A model generated the notes under the pieces. It was not told the DNA's origin and did no database searches. It worked only from the letters and a program-made list of their open reading frames with translations. From Desulfotignum sp. (lineage in GTDB: Bacteria; Desulfobacterota; Desulfobacteria; Desulfobacterales; Desulfobacteraceae), in assembly GCA_011390335.1 (NCBI GenBank), contig JAABSO010000008.1:62001-126000 (forward strand): DNA of 64,000 nt, in the 5' to 3' direction. Numbering within the stretch: the stretch's first letter is position 1; the number at the start of each line of letters is the position of its first letter. The position numbers were made by a program, and so were the translations under genes. Of the stretch, positions 44,911 to 52,466 are shown in pieces.

Positions 44911-45155
44911 CCAGTTCCCCCATGAAATGCCGACAGGAGATCTTCAGGCAGGGGATCGAAAAAGGATTCAGGCACTGTAAACTCCCCTTTGGCCAGGCCT
45001 ATGGGACGTTGTGATTCCTTTTTGCGGGAATGAATTCCCCTGATCTCGGCAACCGGGACATTGCGTTTACACAAAATAATCACCTCCCCTTTTGCCAGAT
45101 TTTCCAGATACCGGGACAGATGTGTTTTTGCCTCATGGATATTCAGTGTTATCAT
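44907..45155 (-). CDS. Phd/YefM-type antitoxin of the VapC toxin
   Basis: An 82-residue protein. Its N-terminal half (MITLNIHEAKTHLSRYLENL) is the Phd/YefM DNA-binding domain, with the family pattern AKxxLSxYL; the C-terminal part is a disordered tail that would wrap the toxin. It is first in the operon, as expected for an autoregulating antitoxin. Confidence 0.87.
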   Translation of the reverse strand: MITLNIHEAKTHLSRYLENLAKGEVIILCKRNVPVAEIRGIHSRKKESQRPIGLAKGEFTVPESFFDPLPEDLLSAFHGGTG

Positions 45156-45333
45156 GGTTCATTAATAACTCATATACTGAACCATGTCAAGCGATCTGAT
45201 CTTCCAATCTATGCCCGCCTGTGCTATGGTTCGTGACAGGTTGAATCTGTTTGCCGGGAACCTGTTCTAACCAAGAAAAGTAATTTGACCCGTAACAGGC
45301 ACAGCAGGACAGTGCCGGATATTTTGGAGACGT

Positions 45334-46059
45334 ATGGACCCTCTTTTTGAAGAACTGGATTATCAGCAGACCTTGCTGGGGGAATTGAGCTTGAGGCGGC
45401 GGCGACTGCTGCAGCTGGAAGGCAAGGAGATCTACGAGGTAAAGCTGGGGGACCATTTTCTGATGTCCAGCCTGTTCCATGAAGCAGAGACCAAAATGGC
45501 GGAGATCAGCCTGGCCATGACAACCAAAACGGACCTGCATGTGGTAGTGGGGGGCCTGGGGCTGGGCTATACTGCGGCAGCCTCCCTGGCAGATCCGCGG
45601 GTAAATTCCCTGGTGGTGGTGGAGTATCTGAAACCGGTGATCAGCTGGCACAGGAAAAATCTGGTACCTCTGGGGAAACAGTTATGTACAGATCCCCGGT
45701 GCCGGATGGTCCATGACGATTTTTTCGCCCGATGCCGGGATATCAACCAGGGATTTGATCCGGCTTTTCCCGGAAAAAAACAGGACATCATTCTTCTGGA
45801 CATCGACCACACCCCCAACCGGGTCCTGCACCGGACCAACACCCGGTTTTATACCCCCGAAGGCCTAAATGAGCTGGCCGGACACCTGACCCCGGGCGGG
45901 GTGTTCGCCCTGTGGTCCGATGATCCGCCTGAAAAAGCGTTCACAGCCCTGCTGCAAACCGTGTTCCCGGAAGTTCATGCCCACACCGTTTGTTTCAATA
46001 ACCCGTTCACCGGCGGGATGGCTGAAAACGCAGTCTACGCTGTCCGAACAAATAAATAA
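45334..46059 (+). CDS. Spermidine-synthase-like methyltransferase-fold protein
   Basis: A 241-residue Rossmann protein resembling polyamine aminopropyltransferases. The nucleotide-binding VVVGGLGLGYTAAA, the acidic VVVEYLKPV and the DIILLDIDHTP strand are visible. The usual gatekeeping segment of spermidine synthase is shortened, and no decarboxylase partner is nearby, so the reaction is uncertain. TTGGAG lies 4 bases from the ATG. Confidence 0.72.
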   Translation: MDPLFEELDYQQTLLGELSLRRRRLLQLEGKEIYEVKLGDHFLMSSLFHEAETKMAEISLAMTTKTDLHVVVGGLGLGYTAAASLADPRVNSLVVVEYLKPVISWHRKNLVPLGKQLCTDPRCRMVHDDFFARCRDINQGFDPAFPGKKQDIILLDIDHTPNRVLHRTNTRFYTPEGLNELAGHLTPGGVFALWSDDPPEKAFTALLQTVFPEVHAHTVCFNNPFTGGMAENAVYAVRTNK

Positions 46060-46114
46060 TACCAACGGAACAGGCCAGGGCCGACCGCATTTCCAGTGTC
46101 ATGGACACAATTGG

Positions 46115-46798
46115 TTATTTGTAAAATGCTGCCAGCCTGTCCGCCGGAACCCCGAAATGATACAACAACCGGATCAGCCAGTTGCGAAGGGTGCAGGCCA
46201 CGACCCCTTCCATTTTCCACCGCCGTGAGGATGTCACCGATTTCTGTTTCAAGATATGGATGTTGCCGCCTTTTTTTCTGATCCGGGTCATCAGTTCCAG
46301 GTCCTCCATGATGGGGATGTTCCTGAATCCACCCATCCGGTCAAAATAGTCTTTTCTGAGAAAAATGCTCTGATCACCGTAGGGGACTCGGGTCATCCGG
46401 GATCTGAGATTGGCGGAACATTCTATGATTTTCAAAGGAATACGGTCATCGTCGATCCCTAAAGAAAACGCCCCGCCTACCAGGTCAGTATCTCCGGAAA
46501 GCAGGCTTATTATCAATTCCGGAGCATCTTCAGGCAAAAAGGTATCAGCATGCAGGAACAGGAGAATATCTCCTTTGGCCATGGCAGCACCCCGGTTCAT
46601 CTGCCTGGCCCTCCCTCTTCCGGAATGGATCGTCTTGACCTGCGGCAGAGAAACCGCTGCAAGGGTGTCGGCTTTCGGACCACCGTCAACCACAATGATT
46701 TCATGGGCCGGTGCGGGAAAAACCGCCTGCACGGTTTCAAGAAATGCATTGATAGTATTTGCTTCCCGGTATACCGGCACTATGACGGAAATTTTCAT
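46115..46798 (-). CDS. Glycosyltransferase family 2, TIGR04283-type
   Basis: A 227-residue GT-A glycosyltransferase. The N-terminal ISVIVPVYREANTI, the nucleotide site IIVVDGG and the metal-binding LFLHADTFLP are typical. From memory it belongs to TIGR04283, named for arsenosugar biosynthesis. It starts 13 bases after the partner gene. No arsenic methyltransferase is in the window, so the family name alone should not be taken as function. Confidence 0.82.
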   Translation of the reverse strand: MKISVIVPVYREANTINAFLETVQAVFPAPAHEIIVVDGGPKADTLAAVSLPQVKTIHSGRGRARQMNRGAAMAKGDILLFLHADTFLPEDAPELIISLLSGDTDLVGGAFSLGIDDDRIPLKIIECSANLRSRMTRVPYGDQSIFLRKDYFDRMGGFRNIPIMEDLELMTRIRKKGGNIHILKQKSVTSSRRWKMEGVVACTLRNWLIRLLYHFGVPADRLAAFYK

Positions 46799-46811
46799 AT
46801 CACGGACTGCC

Positions 46812-47459
46812 TTACCTGGTTTCATGAATCGTGTAATTGACAAACAGTCCTGTTTCCGCTGAAACAGCGTTCAGGTCCTCCAGGGTATCAATGTCTCTCA
46901 TGGCTGCAAGCAAACAGAGTTTGCGCCTGCCTGCCGCGATTTTCTCCAGCGTCATACTCAGCACGTCCGGTGTGCTCCAGGGAATATCATCAAACATTTT
47001 GGGGAAAAAGCGGTCCTGTTTCATGGCCACCAGATAGTACCCCCCATCCAGGGCAGGCCCGATCACCACATCACACACCCCGGTCTTTTGTACGGCTTCT
47101 TCAATGGTGGCAGCCGGCAGATGCGGCAGATCACTGCCGATCAGAATTACCCTGTTAAACCCAATGGCAAAGCCCTGTTCAAACCCATTCCGCATTTTAT
47201 GACCTATATCCTCTCCCTTTTGCACCATGAAATCAAACCCGCTGCCGAGCCATTCCCGATAATCGGAAACAGGATGATCCGGATGACAGCTGATCACCGT
47301 GTCAAAGCAAGAAGAGCGGCAGGTTGCAAGCATGGTCCTGACAAATCCGCGATACAGTTCCGAGGCTTTTTGCATACCGATCTGCCTGCCGAGCCGGGTT
47401 TTGACCGACCCTGCCTGCGGATATTTTACCATAACAATAATGGCTGTTCGGTTATGCAT
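46812..47459 (-). CDS. DUF2064/TIGR04282-type nucleotidyl- or glycosyltransferase
   Basis: A 215-residue protein of the DUF2064 type. AIIVMVKYPQAGSVKTRLG and VILIGSDLPHLP followed by IGPALDGGYYLVAM are the family hallmarks and resemble the CofC/MobA nucleotidyltransferase fold. GGAAG lies 5 bases from the ATG, 19 codons into the open frame. It is encoded just before the TIGR04283-type gene, the usual pairing for this family. Confidence 0.83.
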   Translation of the reverse strand: MHNRTAIIVMVKYPQAGSVKTRLGRQIGMQKASELYRGFVRTMLATCRSSCFDTVISCHPDHPVSDYREWLGSGFDFMVQKGEDIGHKMRNGFEQGFAIGFNRVILIGSDLPHLPAATIEEAVQKTGVCDVVIGPALDGGYYLVAMKQDRFFPKMFDDIPWSTPDVLSMTLEKIAAGRRKLCLLAAMRDIDTLEDLNAVSAETGLFVNYTIHETR

Positions 47460-47701
47460 GTGACTTCCGTCAAAAATGGGTTTTCCAGCTGCCCCAAAAC
47501 CGCTCAAAGGTAGCACACACCTTGTTTTTTGAACAGGAAATAAATCAAAGGATGTGCATCATTCATATCGGGCATGCAATCGAAAAAACCGATACAAATC
47601 TCCAACCCTATCAATATTTGAAATTGGACAGCACACCGCTTTCTGATATAGTTTTGCTCATTGGCTAAATCATTTTAATTACGTAACAACAGGAAAAAAC
47701 C

Positions 47702-48172
47702 ATGATTTATATCGACATTCCGGGTGTGGAAAAAAAAGAGATCCATCATATTGTATTCGACTATAACGGCACCATTGCCATCGGCGGGGTCCTGATCCCC
47801 GGGGTAAAAGAGGCGATCCGGTCATTTGCCGGGCAGGCCGCATTTCATGTCATCACGGCAGACACCTTCGGGTTTGTCACTGAACAGGTATCGGATATCG
47901 ACTGTGAGGTGACCATCATACCCCCCGGGGACCAGGCCAGAAGCAAATTGGATTTTATTTCAACCCTCGGGACGGACCATACCCTTTGCGTGGGCAACGG
48001 TGCCAATGATGAACTGATGCTCAGAAACGCCGCTGTCGGGGTCGCGGTGCTGCAGGAAGAAGGCCTGGCCACCGCCGCCCTTTTTACCGCCGACCTTGTG
48101 GTCAAAGATATTCTGGATGTATTTGCCCTGCTGAAAACACCGGAACGGATCATGGCCACCTTACGGCAATAA
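47702..48172 (+). CDS. Small HAD-family hydrolase (soluble P-type ATPase-like)
   Basis: A 156-residue HAD-fold protein. The first motif is FDYNGTI, in which the usual second Asp of DxD is Asn; motif III/IV is CVGNGANDELMLRNA. Such stand-alone proteins resemble the phosphorylation domain of P-type ATPases without membrane parts. Their substrate is unknown. The ribosome site is weak. It stands alone upstream of the MauE-like gene. Confidence 0.8.
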   Translation: MIYIDIPGVEKKEIHHIVFDYNGTIAIGGVLIPGVKEAIRSFAGQAAFHVITADTFGFVTEQVSDIDCEVTIIPPGDQARSKLDFISTLGTDHTLCVGNGANDELMLRNAAVGVAVLQEEGLATAALFTADLVVKDILDVFALLKTPERIMATLRQ

Positions 48173-48319
48173 CATATCCTGTTACGGCAGCCGCTTTTAC
48201 CACTGGTCTGCATAGATTTTTTAAATCTGCCTGCCTGTTTTCATTTGAATTATCAATTTGATTATCCCATCGATTTTGGGCAGAGTAGACCCTTGCAAAC
48301 AGACAGGAAACAGGCATAT

Positions 48320-48829
48320 GTGGGATCAACTGTGGTAAAAATACTGGGATCAAAAAACACCTATATGGCTGTCCGGTTTATTCTGGGCGGAATATTTTTG
48401 TATTCCGGTGTACTCAAGTTGTCTGATCTGGCAGCATTTGCAGGGGTCATTGAGGCCTGGGGCATGCTTCCCCGGCAACTGACAGACATGGCCGCCCTTG
48501 TGATTGCTTTTACTGAAGCTGCAGCCGGTGCCGGTCTGATTCTGGATATAAGGGCCAGCCTTGGTACGATCACCGTCTTGCTGGTGATGTTCATGGCCGT
48601 CCTTACTTACGGAATCAGCATGGGTTATGATATCGACTGCGGCTGTTTCAGCGAATCAGATCCTGAAGCACAAGCGTTTCACAGCCTCAGACAGGCCCTT
48701 GTCAGGGATCTGTTCATGGCCGGCATGGCCGGCTTTCTTTATCTGTGGCGCCGGCAGAAAAGCCACACCCCTGTTTCCTGGAATCAATTATTTACCCATT
48801 TTATACAAAAAAGGAGACCGTTTTCATGA
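48320..48829 (+). CDS. MauE/DoxX-like membrane protein
   Basis: A protein of about 169 residues with four hydrophobic helices. FILGGIFLYSGVLKL and the external DIDCGCFSESD pair of Cys are typical of the MauE/DoxX group, which supports disulfide formation or redox handling in the periplasm. The start is unsure: GTG here or 12 bases later, or ATG at 48365. It overlaps the exported rhodanese gene by 4 bases. Confidence 0.78.
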   Translation: MGSTVVKILGSKNTYMAVRFILGGIFLYSGVLKLSDLAAFAGVIEAWGMLPRQLTDMAALVIAFTEAAAGAGLILDIRASLGTITVLLVMFMAVLTYGISMGYDIDCGCFSESDPEAQAFHSLRQALVRDLFMAGMAGFLYLWRRQKSHTPVSWNQLFTHFIQKRRPFS

Positions 48830-49362
48830 AACCTGTTCACGCTTTATTGACCGCAATAGCTGCACTGTTTTTGGTTGTAAGCATCACTGCTCCGGCATGG
48901 GCCCTGTTTGGCAACAAATTTGAAGCCGAACTTGAAACCGAAAAGGTGGCGGTGAAACTTGCAAGAGATGTCAAAAAAGGAAACTATGACCTTGTGACTG
49001 CAGAAGAACTCAAAGGCTGGATGGATCAGGGAAAAAACATGGTGATCGTTGACACCATGCCCTATGAAGAAAGCTATAAAAAGGCACATGTGCCGTCAGC
49101 CGAACAGTTTCTCTTTCCCATCTCTGATATGACCACATGGGATACCAAGGAAACCGGGGGGAAAACCACAGAAGACTTTAAAGCCCTCCTTGGAGATGAT
49201 CTGGAAAAAACCATCGTCATTTACTGCGGCTTTGTGAAGTGCACCAGAAGCCATAACGGGGCTGTCTGGGCAAAAAAACTGGGATATAAAAATGTATACC
49301 GGTTTTCCGGCGGCATATTTGCCTGGAAAGGGGCTGGATTTGAAACGGGAGAAATAGATTAG
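48826..49362 (+). CDS. Exported rhodanese-domain protein
   Basis: A 178-residue protein with a signal peptide of about 27 residues (LLTAIAALFLVVSITAPAWA) and one rhodanese domain. The predicted active loop is VIYCGFVKCTRSH, with the catalytic Cys in CGFVKC. AAGGAG lies 9 bases from the ATG. Overlap with the MauE-like gene suggests a pair that handles sulfane sulfur or disulfides in the periplasm; the substrate is inferred only from family. Confidence 0.85.
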   Translation: MKPVHALLTAIAALFLVVSITAPAWALFGNKFEAELETEKVAVKLARDVKKGNYDLVTAEELKGWMDQGKNMVIVDTMPYEESYKKAHVPSAEQFLFPISDMTTWDTKETGGKTTEDFKALLGDDLEKTIVIYCGFVKCTRSHNGAVWAKKLGYKNVYRFSGGIFAWKGAGFETGEID

Positions 49363-49413
49363 ACCTGATGATGCTGTTTTGACAGTGACCAAGCCCCCAT
49401 CCGGTTCTATGGA

Positions 49414-50352
49414 CTATTCTTCCGCGATTTTAGATTCAGATGGTTCAATATGAATTTCCACATCGATGACTTCGGGACCGTTTTCAAGAATCTGTTTTTT
49501 AACCGCTTCCGCAACCTCATGACCGTCGAAAACCGTCATGTGACTGTCGACAACCACGTGCAGACTTACCTGGAGATTACTGCCCATATATCTTGTTCGG
49601 ATGCCATGGGCCTGGAGGACGGAAGGATGGCTCTCTGAAAGTGATTTGATTTGCTTTAGAACTTCTTCAGAGGCTCCGATATCAACAAATTCCTTGATAC
49701 CGCCACAAATTATTTTGATAGCGGCATGAAAAATCAATGCTGTAACAAATACCGCCCCGACATGATCCAGAAACGTCCATTCCGGAAAAATCATTGAGAC
49801 GCCGACGGCAATGAAAACAGGTATGGAACTAAAGGAATCAAGTCTATGATGCCATGCATTGGCCACCAGTGACATACTTTTGATTTTTTTACCGACCCTT
49901 GCTGTCCATTGATACAGTAACTCTTTTACGATAATTGAAATCACCGCAGCCGACAGCGCTATCATTGATGGCGGCTGGGCATGTTCTTCCTTTATCGTAA
50001 TAATCGCTTCCCATCCAATGGCGGCCCCGGCACCAATAAGAATGACACCGATAAACATTGTGATCAGTGTCTCAAGCCGCCTGTGTCCATATGGGTGGCA
50101 GCTGTCCGGGGGCCTTGACCAATAGTAGGACCCTATGATAACTGCAAAATCTGTCACCGTATCTGAAATACTGTGAATACCATCAGCCAGGACTGCCTGA
50201 CTATGCCCAAATACACCGGCAGAAATTTTCAAAGCAGAAAGAGCAACATTTAAACACAGACCAATCCATGTCACCTTGCGTATTTTTCTATCCCGATCCA
50301 TCGAAGAATGGTTCGATTCTGATGCATTGCCTGTCTGAAATGCTTTGGTCAA
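49414..50352 (-). CDS. Cation diffusion facilitator (metal efflux) transporter
   Basis: A 312-residue CDF protein with about six transmembrane helices and a C-terminal cytosolic ferredoxin-like domain (about 220-300). The metal sites are visible as ADGIHSISDTVTD in helix 2 and ANAWHHRLDSFSS in helix 5, the HxxxD pattern being typical for zinc or iron/manganese exporters. The start is TTG with GGAAG 5 bases upstream; an in-frame ATG 51 bases later lacks a site. Confidence 0.88.
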   Translation of the reverse strand: MTKAFQTGNASESNHSSMDRDRKIRKVTWIGLCLNVALSALKISAGVFGHSQAVLADGIHSISDTVTDFAVIIGSYYWSRPPDSCHPYGHRRLETLITMFIGVILIGAGAAIGWEAIITIKEEHAQPPSMIALSAAVISIIVKELLYQWTARVGKKIKSMSLVANAWHHRLDSFSSIPVFIAVGVSMIFPEWTFLDHVGAVFVTALIFHAAIKIICGGIKEFVDIGASEEVLKQIKSLSESHPSVLQAHGIRTRYMGSNLQVSLHVVVDSHMTVFDGHEVAEAVKKQILENGPEVIDVEIHIEPSESKIAEE

Positions 50353-50649
50353 TCCTCACTTCCTTTCCAAAAGGATACATATCACGCCAGCCAGGATGCT
50401 GTATTTGGATCCATTCATTACCGTTTCCGTCTTTTCAAGATCATTTTATTGAAGAAATTCATTAAAAAGCCCGGCACATCAACTTCTTTTTTGAGTATAA
50501 AAAAAATAATGTGAAATGTCATGTGAAAACTGCTCTTCAGGTTCTGCATGATGCAGCAGCCCTGAAGACGTTTAGCAGCATGGTACTCATGTTCAAATCG
50601 GTCTTGACATTGGATCCACTTCATTGATAGATTGCCGTTTATTGTTAAT
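50353..50649. other. Intergenic region upstream of the cobalamin riboswitch
   Basis: About 300 bases between the divergent CDF gene and the riboswitch. A minus-strand open frame (50418-50624) has no ribosome site and no recognisable product. The promoter for the riboswitch transcript must lie near the end of this stretch (TTGACA at about 50605 is a candidate -35). Confidence 0.4.
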
Positions 50650-50800
50650 CAGGTGTCCGAACGGACTTGATAGGGAATCCCGTGAAAATCGGGAACGGGC
50701 CCGCCGCTGTGACCGAGGACGAACTTCGCTGTTGCCACTGACGTAAATACGTTGGGAAGGGGCGTTAAGTAGGATGATCCGGGAGTCAGAAGACCTGCCT
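50650..50800 (+). promoter_or_regulatory. Cobalamin riboswitch
   Basis: The conserved parts of the AdoCbl/cobalamin aptamer appear in order: closing stem CAGGTG.., GGGAATCCCGTGAAAATCGG, GGGCCCGCCGCTGTGACCG, the B12-box-like GCCACTG at 50734-50740, TGGGAAGG, and GTCAGAAGACCTGCC that closes the first stem. A second hairpin (GGCCTG / CAGGCC, 50889-50915) lies just before the ribosome site and is the probable expression platform. High cobalamin should lower expression of the cobaltochelatase gene. Confidence 0.93.
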
Positions 50801-50934
50801 TGATTGCAGAATTGACATTGCCCCGTGGACGAGGGCGTGTTGTGATATCTGTGGAAAAATCAGGGACCCTCAGATCAATGTATCAATTGGCCTGGGGGTT
50901 TTTCCTTTTCAGGCCGGAAAAGATGGAGGTTGTT

Positions 50935-51927
50935 ATGAGATTTGTATCATTTTTTTTCGCGGTTACGCTTCTGTTTTCCGGAAATGTGACAAACAGCCAT
51001 GCAAGCGGCGATTATCATGTTGAACACCAAAATGCCATTGTTCTTGCCATGTTCGGCACCACGGTAGAGTCCGGCCTCAATGGTCTTTTGAATATCCGTT
51101 CCCAGCTTATGGAAAAATACCCCCATACACCCGTGAGAATTGCCTTTACATCGAACATCGTTCGTAAAAAATGGCAACTCCGAGCAGAAGACCCTGCATA
51201 TATCGAAGCACATCCTGAAATTCCCCCCGATGTTCTTCATGTAAAGACACCCCTTGCGACCATCGCGGATTTGCAAAACGAGGGGTTTGACACCATTGTT
51301 CTGCAACCCACCCATATCTCGATGGGCGAAGAATTCCTCGATTTACACACATACGTTGACGCCTTGATGAACATGGGAACTATGAAAAAACCAAAATACA
51401 AACCGTTCCACAAAATTGCCCTTGGCCGACCGGCCTTGGGCACCTATGGCACCCGACACCCCTACACGGAAGACATTGCCAGGATTGCTACGGTATTGGC
51501 GCCGGATATTAAATTGGCGAAGAAGGAAAAAGCCGGCCTTGTCTATCTTGGGCACGGAAATGAATTTTTACCCGGTAACGGTGGCTCCTATCTCGAATTG
51601 GCATCGGTCATGCGCAGAATGTATCCGGGAGTGGTTACCGCAATAGGTTGCGTGGAAGGCTATCCCGGGATTGAAAACGTCATAGAAATCTTGAAGTTGT
51701 ACAAAGTAGAAAAAGTTGTTCTTAAACCCTTCATGGTTGTCGCCGGTGATCACTCGCTTAATGATATGTCAAGCGATGAAAAAGATTCTTGGAAATCCAT
51801 ATTGAAAAAAAATGGGTTTGACGTTGTCTGCTTAAATGAGGGACTTGGTGAAAACGATGATTTCGCCAGGATTTTTGTTGACAATGCCATCGATGCTGCC
51901 GCGGATGCCGGAATAACCCTCGATTAA
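50935..51927 (+). CDS. cbiK: Exported sirohydrochlorin cobaltochelatase (CbiK type)
   Basis: A 330-residue class II chelatase that inserts cobalt into sirohydrochlorin in anaerobic B12 synthesis. LQPTHISMGEEF, YLGHGNEF (metal-binding His) and VVLKPFMVVAGDHS are family motifs. A clear signal peptide (RFVSFFFAVTLLFSG..ASG) precedes it, as in the periplasmic CbiK of Desulfovibrio species. GGAGG lies 5 bases before the ATG, 45 codons into the open frame. A cobalamin riboswitch controls it. The exported form cannot act in cytosolic B12 synthesis in the simple way, so another role such as metal or heme handling is possible. Confidence 0.9.
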   Translation: MRFVSFFFAVTLLFSGNVTNSHASGDYHVEHQNAIVLAMFGTTVESGLNGLLNIRSQLMEKYPHTPVRIAFTSNIVRKKWQLRAEDPAYIEAHPEIPPDVLHVKTPLATIADLQNEGFDTIVLQPTHISMGEEFLDLHTYVDALMNMGTMKKPKYKPFHKIALGRPALGTYGTRHPYTEDIARIATVLAPDIKLAKKEKAGLVYLGHGNEFLPGNGGSYLELASVMRRMYPGVVTAIGCVEGYPGIENVIEILKLYKVEKVVLKPFMVVAGDHSLNDMSSDEKDSWKSILKKNGFDVVCLNEGLGENDDFARIFVDNAIDAAADAGITLD

Positions 51928-51941
51928 GCAACAAATCCAAT

Positions 51942-51979
51942 GCAGCTCCGGCAGCTTTCTCAAGAGCAGCCGGAGCTGC
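51942..51979 (+). terminator. Hairpin after cbiK
   Basis: GCAGCTCCGGC and its exact complement enclose a 16-base loop, 15 bases after the cbiK stop codon. No T-tract follows. Confidence 0.6.
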
Positions 51980-52057
51980 ACCCAGACCGTTGACTCAAAT
52001 ATTTATATTTTCCAGGAGGATATGTAAAATTGATTCTATGAATGAACTCAGCTTCAG

Positions 52058-52258
52058 TTATTGAACGGTCTTGGTCTGGGGCAGATCCATGACATAGAGG
52101 TTGTCCACCAGGGTCCCCAAGGTATCATAGGCTTTTTTCTTGCCGTCACAGGTGTTTTCCCCCACGACCATGTCCGCGCTTTCCAGATAGGGGCACACTT
52201 TTCCGATTTTGAATTCTTTCTCATCTTTCACATAGGATTCTTCAATATGCAGAACCAT
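52058..52258 (-). pseudogene. Fragment of a 2-hydroxyacyl-CoA dehydratase/benzoyl-CoA reductase-type subunit
   Basis: The 66-residue frame contains VGENTCDGKKKAYDTL and DNLYVMDLPQ. These are hallmark segments of HgdB/BcrB-type (and double-cubane cluster) proteins, in which the Cys of TCDGKK binds the cluster. A full protein has about 400 residues; the parts before and after are missing, and the frame stops just after the DLPQ segment. It is a gene relic or an isolated insertion of such a fragment. Confidence 0.62.
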
Positions 52259-52466
52259 TCATTCCTACTCTGACATGATATTGGAATTTTCAATATCAAG
52301 CGTACGCATCCATACAAATTAAGAATTAGACAATGGCTTTCCCTACAGGCTATTTTATCCGGCAAAACAATGGCATTGCCCTGGAAAACCCTGGGTCGGC
52401 GTTGAGGATTGAGGCCCCGGATCGGCTTTTGGCCATGATACAGAACCATAATCAATTGAGGAAACC

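Noticed and set aside
44524..45155. VapBC pair as the edge of a genomic island
   Set aside because: No integrase, tRNA end or direct repeats nearby; composition matches the neighbours.
46115..47459. Assignment to arsenosugar biosynthesis as fact
   Set aside because: Only the family names suggest it; no arsenic genes are in the window.
50418..50624. 68-codon minus-strand frame before the cobalamin riboswitch
   Set aside because: No ribosome site, AT-rich, no recognisable product.
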